A stretch of DNA of 64,000 nucleotides from Lucinisca nassula (Eukaryota > Mollusca > Bivalvia > Lucinida > Lucinidae). Made by a program: the position numbers and the translations under genes. Of this stretch, positions 53,868 to 63,757 are shown piece after piece; the stretch's first letter is position 1, and each line of letters starts with the position of its first letter. Below the pieces are notes generated by a model that saw nothing but the letters and a program-made list of their open reading frames with translations, searched no databases and had not been told where the DNA came from. The DNA lies in the NCBI GenBank assembly GCA_963580285.1, contig OY757013.1, forward strand, positions 152,509,900-152,573,899. Direction: 5' to 3'.

Positions 53868-54545
53868 CATTATAACAGGACAGTTTAATCCGTGTGGCAT
53901 AGCGCTTTTTTTCTTAAAAAGAGTAATTTCTGATGAAAAATTGTGATATCATTCTTATTTTTACTCCAAACATAGGTTGAGAGTGCTCATTAGAACCGCC
54001 TCGTTGTGGGGCTTCAATGAGGCGGTTCTAACGAGTACCTACATGTAACAGGTGAAAAATACTGTCATCGTTACCCGGCCGGGGATCGAATCCGGTCCCT
54101 CGGATCGACAGGCCAACACCACCGCATCGCTATAAAAGCTGGCTTGTACCGCATGACAGTACAAGTGTGCTATATACCTATACCCTGTGACATTCCCCAC
54201 ATTGAAATTCGTCCTCGAATTTCTGGGAATCCGACAATCACGTGAAATGATACTCATGCAGTTCTAATGCACACGTGGGTTATTTACGGTGGGTGCTAAA
54301 TGTAACAGGTGAACAAAATCCTGTCATCTTTACCCGGCCGGGGAACGAACCCGGTCCGCCAGATCGACAGGCCAACACTCTACCGCGTCGCTATAAAAGC
54401 CGACTTGTACCGCAAGGCAGTACAAGTGTGCTATATGCCTATACCCTATGACATACAGCAAATGTCTTGAAGCAGAAATAAAGAAAATAATGTTTACACC
54501 CAAAACCCTAGTTTTCTCTACATGAAATTGGGTTAAGAGGCGTGT
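53868..54545. mobile_element. MITE-A interrupted by tRNA-like repeats
   Basis: Arm AAAAAGAGTAATTTCTGATG, core CATTAGAACCGCCTCGTTGT / AATGAGGCGGTTCTAACGAG, interruption at 54044, then TACAGCAAATGTCTTGAAGC and the right arm to GGCGTGTTCACATCACG. Confidence 0.72.
54044..54455 (-). mobile_element. tRNA-derived SINE, two direct copies
   Basis: A ~157 bp unit occurs at 54044-54201 and 54299-54455. On the minus strand it contains GCGGTAGAGTGTTGGCCTGT and GGACCGGGTTCGTTCCCCGG, resembling box A and box B of a tRNA with a paired T arm. Between them is ~100 bp found once. It ends in TGTAACAGGTGAA (plus strand). The class is inferred. Confidence 0.65.
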
Positions 54546-54830
54546 TCACATCACGAAAACAAGCCTGTATACTTTTGACCCCCTTGAACCCCCTTTTTAT
54601 AGTAAAACTGGGGTTTACAGAATTAAACCGTATTTTTCTTATTTCTGCTCTAAAAATAGATTGTGGGTACTCGTTAGAACCGGCGGTTCTAACGAGTACA
54701 CACAATATGTTTTAGAGCAGACATAAAAAATATAACCCTAATTTTTCAGAAATAAGAAAAATATCAGAAATTTTCATCTTAAAATTATCGTTTTTTTTTC
54801 GGCGGTAAAGCTTTGAATGTATTTGTACAG

Positions 54831-55236
54831 TTTGTTTGCTTGATTTGATGTTTAACATCCCCGTCAACACTGTATAGGTAATTTTGGAGACGTTGCTTCC
54901 AATTTTGTGGGATTTTTACCCGACACTGAGATGAAATGACATCTCAAGCCCTGCCGCCCAGTGAAACCAATAGGGTTTGGTTTAAGCATTATTTATTTTG
55001 ATTTGTCAAACATTTACAAGTTCATACATAGACAGAATACAATAGTACATGCATACAGGATTTGAAAACAAGCAATAGGGTTTATAAGCATGGACGGGCC
55101 CACTCGCACCGCTTTGCCCGGGCAGGCTTAGATCCTCTAAGCGGTTTACTAGTAATCGTGTGCGGGTCGGTTTCAGCGCTGCGTGGAAGGATCATGCAGC
55201 CCATATATTTCTTCAAGCCCGATGGGCGGGGCCGAA
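54831..55236 (-). mobile_element. SINE-3, minus strand, nested in MITE-B
   Basis: GTATTTGTACAG flanks it (54819-54830, 55237-55248), a perfect 12 bp duplication. It is split by a 94 bp LINE tail at 54979-55072. Confidence 0.93.
54979..55072 (-). mobile_element. 94 bp LINE 3' end inserted in SINE-3
   Basis: CAATAGGGTTT is duplicated on both sides (54968-54978, 55073-55083). Read on the minus strand the insert ends AAATAAATAATGCTTAAACC, like the 3' ends of the two CR1-like LINEs here (AATAAAGTTTAAAC). It is a severely 5'-truncated retrocopy. Confidence 0.82.
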
Positions 55237-55262
55237 GTATTTGTACAGTCGTGTGTTTATAA

Positions 55263-55730
55263 TGATTAAACTGACTTGTTAACATGTGCTTCGAAAAAGC
55301 CGTGGTGGCTGGCTGCTACTAGTGATTGGCGATTTAGGGGTTAACATTCAGGGCATCGAACGTGATATTACTAGCCCCACCGCGAGAAAACTTGTCCTTT
55401 GGGTTTGCGGCAAGGTAGGACATACACCGATCTGCTCAAGTGCACAAGCTAGCTAGAGTCTTAAAATTTAAGATATAAAAACTAAGAAAATTGTTTTGTT
55501 CAGACACTGTGGGGATGCACAGGCTGATCTGCGCCTCTGCTGTTCGCTCATGTCAAGAAACAGGATTTCTGATGACGTGGTTTATATGGTCGCTAATGGA
55601 TTTCACATGAAATAAGCCGATGTCCGCCCATTTATCCTGTTAATGGTAATTGCATTTGCTCTCCGGTTGATACCAGCGCTGTGTGATTCTGCCACCAAAA
55701 TCATATGGTTACATTTAACGGGGAGCCAAC
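55263..55730. other. Unassigned stretch
   Basis: No repeat or gene recognised. Confidence 0.5.
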
Positions 55731-55732
55731 TA

Positions 55733-57311
55733 TACTACTCAAAGTTTGATAGGGATCACTTTTTATATACCAAATTTTGCACTGAAAATTTAAAATTTCA
55801 TGACAGAATTTGTACTCCGTATGTTGATAAATATCTTAAGCAGAAACGCATGTGGAATTCAGTACCCATGAAAGTGCACAATTCTCACCCTTCGCAAATG
55901 AATTCCTGCACCCCCAAAATCTTGCGTAACACTGCATTCCAACAGAAAAATCAAACTTGTCAGTGTTCCTTTACTAAGCGCAAAAAGGATTTCATTTGAT
56001 TTGTGAAACTCTAAAATGCCTTGGGGACAGTTAAGAAACCGTCCGAGCCCCGAGGAAATGAACCGTTGCGTCGGAATGTTGGAATCTGGCGTCTCTCAAC
56101 CTCGTGTTGCTGGGATTCTGAATATGTCTCAAAGCGTAGTTTCCCGAATGTGGAGTCGGCATCTTACCCACGGAAATTCTTCAAACAGACACCGCGGGGG
56201 TCGAGAAAGGGCTACAACTCAACATCAGGGTCGTTTTTGTTGATACAGTCTCGACGTCAACGGTTCCTGAACGCTACGCGTTTGAATAACGAGTTTAGGA
56301 ACGGAACTGGATTACGAATTTCTACACAAACTGTCAGAAACAGGCTTCACGAGTTCGTACTTAATGCCAGGAGACCGGCCGTACGTGTTCCGTTGACGAG
56401 ACAGCACATGCAAGACCGGTTGGACTTTGCCAGAACTTGCGTCAGGTGGACGATACGTGACTGGACGCCAGTACTGTTTACTGTTGAGTCCAGATACTGT
56501 CTAGACTTCACTGATAACCGTCCATATGTGAGGGGAATGTCTAAAGAGCGATTCGATGAATTGGATGTGGCAGAGCATGATCGCATGGAAAGGGATCAAT
56601 CATGGTTTGGGCTGGGATAAGCGTGAACGGTAAAACTGACTTGTACGTCGTTGAAAACAGAACGTTAACGGCAGTGAGGTATTGAAATCGGATTCTTGAT
56701 CAGTTTGTCAGACCATATGCCGGTGCTATCGGCCCGGACTTTATTCTGATGGACGATAATGCCCGTTCCCACCGTGCCCACGTCACTGATGCCTATCTGG
56801 AACTTGAGACAATCGTTCGTATGGACTGGCCAGCTCGATCACCGGACTTAAATCGGATTGGGCATGTGTGGGACATGCTACAGCGTGCTGTTTCAGTCCG
56901 ACCTGTGCAGCCGAAGACTTTAACGGAGCTCAAAGATGCATTGGTTGCTGAATGGAGGCTGAGGCCACAAAACCGAATACAGACTCTGATTACGAGCATG
57001 CGCAGGCGATGTCCTGCTGTAACTGATGCCCGTGGACGCCATACACGTTATTAGGCACGTTTGTTTAAACAAATTTGGAAATTTGTGAAAAATCAAGTTT
57101 CCAAATCCCTTCGTGTTACGGCAAATTTTGTGGGTGCCAAGACTGTTGTTGTTGTCACGCTTGAATGCAGTGCCAGCTGACAAAATTAATCACTAGGTTT
57201 TGTGAAGGATGTGTTTTCAATCATTATGTATCACATTTGGATTCAGCTGATTATTTTATCCAAAAAATATTTTGCATTAAAAAAGTGATCCCTATCAAAC
57301 TTTGAGTAGTA
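55733..57311 (+). mobile_element. Tc1-like transposon, complete ends, TA target site
   Basis: Perfect 32 bp inverted repeats begin TACTACTCAAAGTTTGATAG at 55733 and end the element at 57311. TA stands outside on both sides (55731-55732, 57312-57313). The length is 1,579 bp. It encodes a broken transposase. Confidence 0.94.
56016..57054 (+). pseudogene. Tc1-like transposase, broken and catalytically dead
   Basis: Three frames together give one collinear protein. Frame 1 (from ATG 56016): RNRPSPEEMNRCVGMLESGV and VSRMWSRHLTH, the DNA-binding helix-turn-helix part. Frame 2 (from ~56223): QSRRQRFLNATRLNNEF to FDELDVAEHDRMERDQS. Frame 3 (from ~56594, with an in-frame TGA at ~56687): VENRTLTAVRY, DFILMDDNARSHRAHV, DWPARSPDLNRIGHVWDML. 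The first catalytic Asp is Val (GTT at 56483-56485, in FTVES where FTDES is usual). The last Glu is Gly (GGG at 56860-56862, in RIGHVWD where PIEHVWD is usual). The second Asp is kept, and 34 residues separate it from that Gly, so the ancestor was DD34E. Confidence 0.92.
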
Positions 57312-58525
57312 TATGTCCCGTATACTTTAAATAACTTAAAACATCTGATTACTAATGTTTAATGGCAGTTTATGTCCCGAACAGAAAAGTACAATTCGTT
57401 TAATTTCTCATCTCATGTCACATATATATTGACGTATGAGTAATAGAATATGAGTTACATTTTGTAGTGAAAAAATAAAATGGCAATAATAAGTGAGAGT
57501 GAAGGGTAGATCTGGGGCTGCGGGGTGGTTGCTTTGGTGCAGGTGAATACGGTAAAATTAACATAATTTATGTCATATATAGTCAAAGTTTGGAAATATG
57601 TACTCTGGCTGCCATCTTGGACGTCATATTGCATTTACGTGTCCGCCATCATTTATGCCATACTGTTTTCTAACAGAAGTTTCGTCCAAAATAGAATAAA
57701 AACGAAAATATAGGCCCGACACCCTGGACTTGACCAACATATAGCAATGGAAGAGTCCACCAGTATACAATGGGTCAATTTACCATAAGAAGAACTAGCT
57801 TCTCTTAAAAGCAGGAATTGTTCAATTAAAGAAAGAACTGAAGAAGATTTCAGTAAAAACAATATTCTTACTAGACACTGTCAGCCCTATGCGAGTATAA
57901 AGAATTTTCCGGTAGATCGTGGCAAATCGTTAATCTAAATGAGAAGTAACGCTATTGACATATTATTCACTCTGTGCTCTATAAGCTTGACATCTTGAAT
58001 CCCAAATGGTTACTAAGGATTATGTCAACCCATATTTGACGCACCAGTATTTGACACTGGTATACTCGACTTAATTGCTTTGAACAAGCCAATATCCATT
58101 TTTTGAGGGTGTCAGATTTGCTCCTTTTCTTGTAAGTTTTTCAAACATTTTTCTACTTTATGTAAACAATCAAGTCTCTTATCGATCTGTGGCATCTGAT
58201 CAGAATCTAAGCTTTTTGCAATGTTCGATTTTGGGGATTCTAGGCATAAATTGGTCAACAAAAGAATGGCGGAAAGTCAATGCATCTTCCATTCTTTTTC
58301 CATTTCAGACGGGAAACCCCAAAACGAGACATCGGCAAACAGTACGTAGAACGCAGCGTCTGATCAGCACCTTCACTGTTTTAACAAATGTTCGATTAAT
58401 TTCTAAAATCTATAACTTAACCTGTAACCGCTAAATTTCGAAATTGACTTCTACTTAAAAAGCGGGGGATATATTCAGCTTAAAAATGGCAGGCCAGTAA
58501 GGTTGAAAGTACAGTTGAGTCCCTA
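57312..58525. other. Unassigned stretch
   Basis: No repeat or gene recognised except a half copy of the GATCAGACGC hairpin (GCGTCTGATCAGC) near 58361. Confidence 0.5.
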
Positions 58526-58711
58526 ACGAGAAAATTTAAAGGCGGTAAAACTTACCTGAAAGATGAGCCCTGTCCCGGCCCGCAAAGAAAAGCTGCTACA
58601 AAAGCTATTGTTGCTGCTGTGGCAGATATGGCCAAACTACAAGCATGGTTCATGGTGAAAGACATTGCTGTTAGTGTTGGTGTTTCATCGGGGACAGTTC
58701 GTATGAGTTGA
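58526..58711 (+). pseudogene. mariner transposase N-terminal relic
   Basis: A 61-codon open stretch reads RKFKGGKTYLKDEPCPGPQR and VKDIAVSVGVSSGTVRMS. This matches the end of the first DNA-binding helix region and the second helix-turn-helix (D-I-A-x-x-V-G-x-S-x-G-T-V) of mariner transposases. It belongs to a different lineage from the copy at 32117. No inverted ends or catalytic part follow. I cannot tell whether upstream sequence is also mariner-derived. Confidence 0.7.
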
Positions 58712-59013
58712 AACTTATAAAGGTTTTTCTTGCACACCAGACAAGGAAATCCGTGATTTTACCCTAGGATAGAAAGTTATGTTCTGACCCTGGTGTTCCG
58801 ACCCAAAATCGAATATAATCGCGTGTTTGATAAATGCACTGGTTGATTACGACCTTGTATGCGCCGTCTTTAAGGTTGACGTCATGCACGATCCCTGACG
58901 TCACTTTACATTCCTGCAGTGTCAACACAATATGGCGGACGTTGGTAACCGAAGTGACTACAGCATTAAAACTCCACGCTAAGAAACGGAAGGTATGCAA
59001 GAAAAAGAATCCA

Positions 59014-59142
59014 ATATGGGTTTGAGGGGTGGATAGAAAAACCCGTCCCTCGGGATCACTGTCCGGCATCACTTGGCAAGCCTCGTGATGCCGGGCAGTG
59101 ACCCTTAGGGCGGATTTTTCTATCCAACCCTCACACCCATAT
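59014..59142. repeat. ~58 bp-arm inverted repeat
   Basis: ATATGGGTTTGAGGGGTGGA, TAGAAAAACCCGTCCCTCGG, GATCACTGTCCGGCATCAC pairs with GTGATGCCGGGCAGTGACCC, TTAGGGCGGATTTTTCTATC, CAACCCTCACACCCATAT. The loop is about 12 bases. Likely a MITE. Confidence 0.88.
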
Positions 59143-59756
59143 AAGATTATTATAGTGCACGATGAGTCCCGCATCTCTTGGTTTAAACTTTATTTCTTTG
59201 TATAATACATACATCTTTTACACAGATAATGTTGACAAAGAATACAAGTATCATACAAAGGGATTCAGAAAAAAGTCAAATGACTTATTCAAATCTGTAT
59301 CCCTCGATTACAATATCAATGTACTAATTATCGCTGTGATTGTCACATTGCTCGAATTTGCAAGTTATTGTGAAGCTATTGTAAGTGAATTTCATTTTGG
59401 TTACAAAATGAATAGTAGTAAAATAAAGCATATGGCTCCACGGGGAATGGATTTAAGGTAATTAGCACTGAAGAATCAAGTCTTGTGATTTTGGGCTGTC
59501 TCAAGAGAAACAATACATTACAGAAACTCAGTAGCGCTCTTCGAATCGTGATGTGAGACAAAGACTGATGATCGGTTGGATTGGACGCTGTAGCTGTTAA
59601 ATTTTGGCTCGAGTTAGTAGATGTGTTTCACAACCTTGCATGTATATATGTATGTATGTATGTGCGCCCGTGTAGAAAAACTACACATATTTGTACATCT
59701 GTGATAAGTACCAGCAAGGCATTTGAAATCTGTGATTATAAATTTGAAGTAAAAAA

Positions 59757-60234
59757 ATCGTTTAGACTTGATAATAAAATCTTGTACTGCTAAGAATATT
59801 TGTATGTTATCATGCACAGAGAGATCAGTAGTGCCGTATAGAAGGATGTTTAAAGCAGGTTGACAGATAGCGGAGACAATGTTTAACATGTCCTGTCTTA
59901 TGTCAGTGTACTGTGCACAGGCCATAAGGTAGTGATTCGTGTCCTCAACGGCTCCACAAGCACATAAGGAGTTATTAAGAATATTTTTTTGAAAGAGATG
60001 GTCATGTAACGAGCTGCAATTAAGTCTTAGTCTGGCATGATGTACTTGCCCAAATCTTTTACCTGCACAAAAATATAACGGTGGTTTCCTTTCGTTAGAC
60101 TAAAGTTTATGCTTGAAAGCTGCTAATGAGGGTGCATTTTTCTTGTCATCTGGCAAGTCGTTCAAGTTGCGAGTCGCCGACGGGAGAAAGGATGTATAAT
60201 AAAGTTGCGAGTTGGCTCTGACAGTCTGTAGATT
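59757..60234 (-). pseudogene. LINE ORF2 C-terminal region
   Basis: In frame with the reverse transcriptase across the SINE: NSQLYYTSFLPSATRNLNDL to AAFKHKL, then TAG at 60100-60102. The same frame continues past the stop with KRFGQVHHARLRLNCSSLHD and CACGAVEDTNHYLMAC, then VQDFIIKSKRFF. The C-x-C-x7-H-x4-C motif is the Cys-His element common at the C terminus of CR1/jockey-type ORF2, so the TAG is a secondary nonsense mutation. The parallel region of the other LINE is 24466-24978. Confidence 0.85.
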
Positions 60235-60538
60235 AAGCCCCCGCCCATAGGGGCTTGAAGAAATATATGGGCTGCATGATGCTTCCACGCAGAGCTGAAT
60301 CCGGCCCGCACACTAGTACTGGTAAACCGCTTGGAGGATCTAAGCCTGTCCAGGAACCGCGGTGCGAGGCGGACCGTCCATGCTAATAAACCCTATTGGT
60401 TTCATTGGGCGACAGGTCTTGAGATGTCATTTCATCTCAATGTCGGGTAAAAGTCCCACAAAATTGGAAGCAACGTCTCCAAAATGACCTTTACAGTGTT
60501 GACGGGGACGTTAAACCTCAAATCAAACAAACAAACAA
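60235..60538 (+). mobile_element. SINE-3 inserted in the LINE coding region
   Basis: ACAGTCTGTAGATT is duplicated at 60221-60234 and 60539-60552. The SINE is full length with a (CAAA)n tail and shares variants with the copy at 16811. Removing it and one target copy restores LINE continuity at residues NLQTV. Confidence 0.95.
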
Positions 60539-62304
60539 ACAGTCTGTAGATTGGCATTGTTTCGCAATTCGTAAACTGTGCTACTGCCTACCGTGAGTGG
60601 TACTAGTGAAGATAGGTATTCGGGTGTGAGAAAATTCTGCATTTTGTTATAGAGTACAAGTTTGTGTTTTTGCCTCCGAGCTTCCAGAGTTTCCCATCCA
60701 AGATCATAGAGAAGAGAGTTGATTGATACAAGTTTTGTTGCTCCAGTAACGATTCGTGCGGCTTCATTTTGAATTTTTTCTAATTCGTTCGCCTCGTATC
60801 GGGTGCAATTGTCCCAGACAACATCGGGATATTCAAGAAGTGGCCTTATAAAAGAAGTATATATTGTTTGTAGGGATTTTCTATCGAGTGTGAATTTAAG
60901 TTTGCGCATTATATTAATCCAGAACCATGCTTTCGTTTTGATGTTGTCTATATGGTCGTGCCAGGTGCAATCGGTCGAAAAAGTTAGTCCTAAATGCTTG
61001 TGAGAATGTACTTTGTTAATGTGTTGCTGGTTCATTGATATAGGAGGATGATAGGGTTTATTTATTTTTCGCGAAAAAATCATTGACTCGGATTTCGCAG
61101 GATTGAAAGAAACAAGCCATTTCATTGCCCATGAGTTAATCTTAGCCAGGTCAGAGTTAATCTGAGCTGCCGCTTGCATGGGGTTCTCCACCACTATGTA
61201 CAGACTAGTATCATCTGCAAAGAGCCTGATAGAAGAATGTATGTCTACAACTATGTCATTAATATAAATCAGAAACAGAAGCGGGCCAAGGATGGAGCCT
61301 TGTGGGACTCCTGCCTTGATAACAGACCAAGACGATGCAGCTCCAGGTAGCACTACTCTTTGTTGTCTATTATTCAAGTAATCTGTAAACCATTGCAGTA
61401 GCGAACCAGAAATACCAATGCTGTGTAGTTTGAATAGAAGGCCTTTATGCCATACTCTGTCAAAGGCTTTACTAATGTCGCAAAAGACCGCACGAACTTC
61501 TTTACCTTCGTCGAGCGCTTTGCAAAATGTATTGTAGATATGAACTAATTGATTAACAGTTGAGTCTCCAGGAATAAATCCTGACTGAAGAGATGTTAGT
61601 ATATTATAGTCACGAATAAAGTTAAAAAGGTGCTTATGAACGATTTTTTCTAGGACTTTGCCTACAGTACTTAAGAGAGAAATTGGTCTATAATTTGATA
61701 TGACTGAAGGGTCGTCCTTTTTGAAAATTGGAGTCACGTTTGCCTCTTTCCATGTATTTGGGACTTTACCCTTTCTTAGAGAGAAGTTGAAAAGATCACT
61801 GAGTGGTTCAGGTAGAGGAACAGCTAGTTCTTTAAGAATGCGATTGTTGATTGAGTCAGGACCAGCTGCTTTACCTAATTGCAACGACTTTAATATTAAT
61901 TCAACTTCTGTCGGAGTGGTTGAAATTAAGCTGAGAAAATTCTGAGCTTGAGGAACATCAGTGGGTAGAGAGGCATTGTCATCATTTAGCATTGTTTGTT
62001 CTATAAAGAAGTCATTCATTAGATTAGCCTTGTCTTCGTCTTTTGAATAAACAATATCTTCTTTGTAAAGGGGCGGGAGTGTTGACGATTGATCGGTTTT
62101 AATAAATTGATTTAGTGTTTTCCAACATTCTTTCTGTTTGATTTCTTCGTTCTTTAATTTGTTTGCCAATTTTTCTGTTTGTAATTGCTTAGATTTACGA
62201 ATTTCTCCTATAATTTTATTTCGTATTTGTTTGTAATTGTCAAAATCAACCGTGCTTTTTGATTTTTTGAATTTGTTGTATATACCTTTTCTCTTACGGA
62301 TCAT
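60523..62304 (-). pseudogene. LINE reverse transcriptase frame, 593 codons
   Basis: Non-LTR reverse transcriptase that would copy its RNA at the nicked target. Visible order: KAAGPDSINN (~145-154), VISNYRPISLLSTVGKVLEK (201-220), QSGFIPGDSTVNQLV, motif A FCDISKAFDRVW with Asp276, motif B GVPQGSILGPLLFLIYINDI (332-351), motif C FADD (362-365), HKHLGLTFS and LEYPDVVWDN. All catalytic aspartates are intact. Upstream the same frame is open without stops to the frameshift near 62465, so the first ATG at 62304 is not the true start. The last five residues come from the SINE-3 tail; before that insertion the frame ran on into 60234 and beyond. About 60 percent similar by eye to the fragment at 25549-26238. 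Confidence 0.9.
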
Positions 62305-62438
62305 TTTCTTGATTTCATTAGTTAGCCATGGAGGATCAGATTGACGAATTTTTGCTGTTTTGTTAGGAATGTGTTTGGAAGTCAGGTTGGAAATTTTTTC
62401 AGTAATGTTTTTGGCATAAGTATCAACGTCATTGTCCT

Positions 62439-63518
62439 TTAGCTCATTCCAGTTAGTGTTTTCGACCTCCTGCGAAGAGATTGATAGTCCCCACGATCAA
62501 AGAGCCAAATATGCCGGTGAAAGACTCGTGTAATGTATTTTTTAAAATTTAGAACGAAAAAAACTGGACAGTGATATCTAATGTTTTGGTTGAGAAAGGG
62601 ATCACCAACTCCGCTTAGGAGTACAGCATTTTTGTCGGAAGTAAATATCAGATCAATAGCGGAAGACGAATTCTCCGTTTTGTGTGTCGGTTCCGTTATG
62701 AGTTGCTCCAGGTTGAAATGTTGACATATGTCGCGTATTTTATTACCCGTTGCTTGCTTCAAAATATCGAGGTTAAAATCTGTTATAAAAATATTACTAA
62801 TGTTTTTGTCAAAAGCAAGACCAATAGAATCTTCTATGGAAGCCAGGGTTGCAGCAGGAGAATTAGGAGGTCTGTAAAATGTACCCAACAAAAATTTTCT
62901 ATTATGAATGTTGAGTTCCATCCAAATGCATTCTATATCTGGAATTTTAAGGTCTAATCTACGGCGTGAATATACATTGTTTTTTATGTAAATACATATA
63001 CCCCCATGACTATCCGCTTCTCGGTCACGCCTATAAAGTTTATATCCCTCTATAGTGACTAAATCATCTGTCACTCCCGGATTTAACCAAGTTTCTGTTA
63101 GACAAATAATGTCAAAGTTTTTTAATTCTGCCCCGATTAAATCTATTTTATTTGAAATACTTTGAATATTATAATGAACTATGGAAAAGTTGTTCATTAT
63201 AGCTTCTTCTTCAATATTATCTGATCCATGGGACGAAACGCTAGTATCGTCCCGCAGATCCGTTGGGCCTGGATTCAATTCAATGTCACCTGAGCGCACT
63301 AACAGCAATGGCATGATAATTAGATCAAGTGATGTTTGTAAAGGTGAAAGATAATCTAATATGGGTCCTGGATTGGTTTCTATGTCGCCACACATCACGA
63401 GAAGCATTGACAAGAATGTTAAGAGTTCAAAATGGGTAAAGTGAGACAAGCCTTTGTATTTGAGATGTCGATAGTTATGCAGTCCTATACGCATCCTGTA
63501 CTCTACAATATCATTCAT
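62439..63518 (-). CDS. LINE N-terminal ORF: tandem 2A motifs plus endonuclease
   Basis: A 359-codon frame. Residues 30-43 are hydrophobic (ELLTFLSMLLVM) and run into GDIETNPGP (44-52). A second hydrophobic stretch (about 65-75) runs into GDIELNPGP (77-85). Both match the D-x-E-x-N-P-G-P consensus of 2A ribosome-skipping peptides, in which the bond between the last Gly and Pro is not formed. Residues ~110-325 are an exonuclease/endonuclease/phosphatase-fold domain that nicks target DNA: HYNIQS with the catalytic Asn, LTETW with the Glu, FYRPPN, TDFN (GDFN is usual), SAIDLIF and YHCPVF (DHxPV is usual). The last change suggests loss of activity. The frame ends in a shifted tail (RRSKTLTGMS). 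The start ATG at 63518 is the first after an upstream in-frame TGA. Confidence 0.88.
   Translation of the reverse strand: MNDIVEYRMRIGLHNYRHLKYKGLSHFTHFELLTFLSMLLVMCGDIETNPGPILDYLSPLQTSLDLIIMPLLLVRSGDIELNPGPTDLRDDTSVSSHGSDNIEEEAIMNNFSIVHYNIQSISNKIDLIGAELKNFDIICLTETWLNPGVTDDLVTIEGYKLYRRDREADSHGGICIYIKNNVYSRRRLDLKIPDIECIWMELNIHNRKFLLGTFYRPPNSPAATLASIEDSIGLAFDKNISNIFITDFNLDILKQATGNKIRDICQHFNLEQLITEPTHKTENSSSAIDLIFTSDKNAVLLSGVGDPFLNQNIRYHCPVFFVLNFKKYITRVFHRHIWLFDRGDYQSLRRRSKTLTGMS
63264..63290 (-). other. 2A-like ribosome-skipping motif, second
   Basis: Encodes GDIELNPGP, 33 residues after the first motif. The predicted skip is between residues 84 and 85, which would release the endonuclease-reverse transcriptase from a short leader. 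Confidence 0.85.
63363..63389 (-). other. 2A-like ribosome-skipping motif, first
   Basis: Encodes GDIETNPGP directly after a hydrophobic segment. The predicted skip is between residues 51 and 52 of the ORF. Confidence 0.85.
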
Positions 63519-63757
63519 GTTATACAGTCTATAAGACAGCGCATTTCCTTTATGGATGCAGTTAAAGGATTGCTCAAGACTTCTTCACACTGTGCATTAC
63601 AACATAGCTACATGTTCTTTTGAATGCTGCGATCCCCGTGGAGCAAAGATATAAAATATAAACAATTAAAAACAAACAATAGACAAAACATGTGAACATT
63701 AGAAAAGGAACAAAGGAAGTAAAAAGGAGAAAATATGTCTGTGGGTGGAGTGATATA

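Larger units (their letters stand above)
54545..55262. mobile_element. MITE-B with SINE-3 near its right end
   Basis: Left end ATCACGAAAACAAGCCTGTA, core TCGTTAGAACCGGCGGTTCTAACGAGTAC reduced (54668-54700), right arm GGCGGTAAAGCTTTGAATG, interruption, then GTCGTGTGTTTATAATG. Confidence 0.82.
59178..63640 (-). mobile_element. CR1-like LINE, nearly full length
   Basis: On the minus strand: a 5' region, an open frame with two 2A motifs and an apurinic-type endonuclease, a frameshift near 62465, a long reverse transcriptase frame, a SINE-3 insertion, a premature TAG, a Cys-His C-terminal region and a 3' end AATAAAGTTTAAAC near 59180. The exact 5' end is not defined. One frameshift, one stop and one SINE are the main visible lesions. 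CR1-like (jockey superfamily) is inferred from domain order and motifs. Confidence 0.88.

Noticed and set aside
62439..63518. Viral polyprotein because of the 2A motifs
   Set aside because: The endonuclease domain and the following non-LTR reverse transcriptase identify a CR1-like LINE. No capsid, protease or RNA-dependent RNA polymerase is seen.
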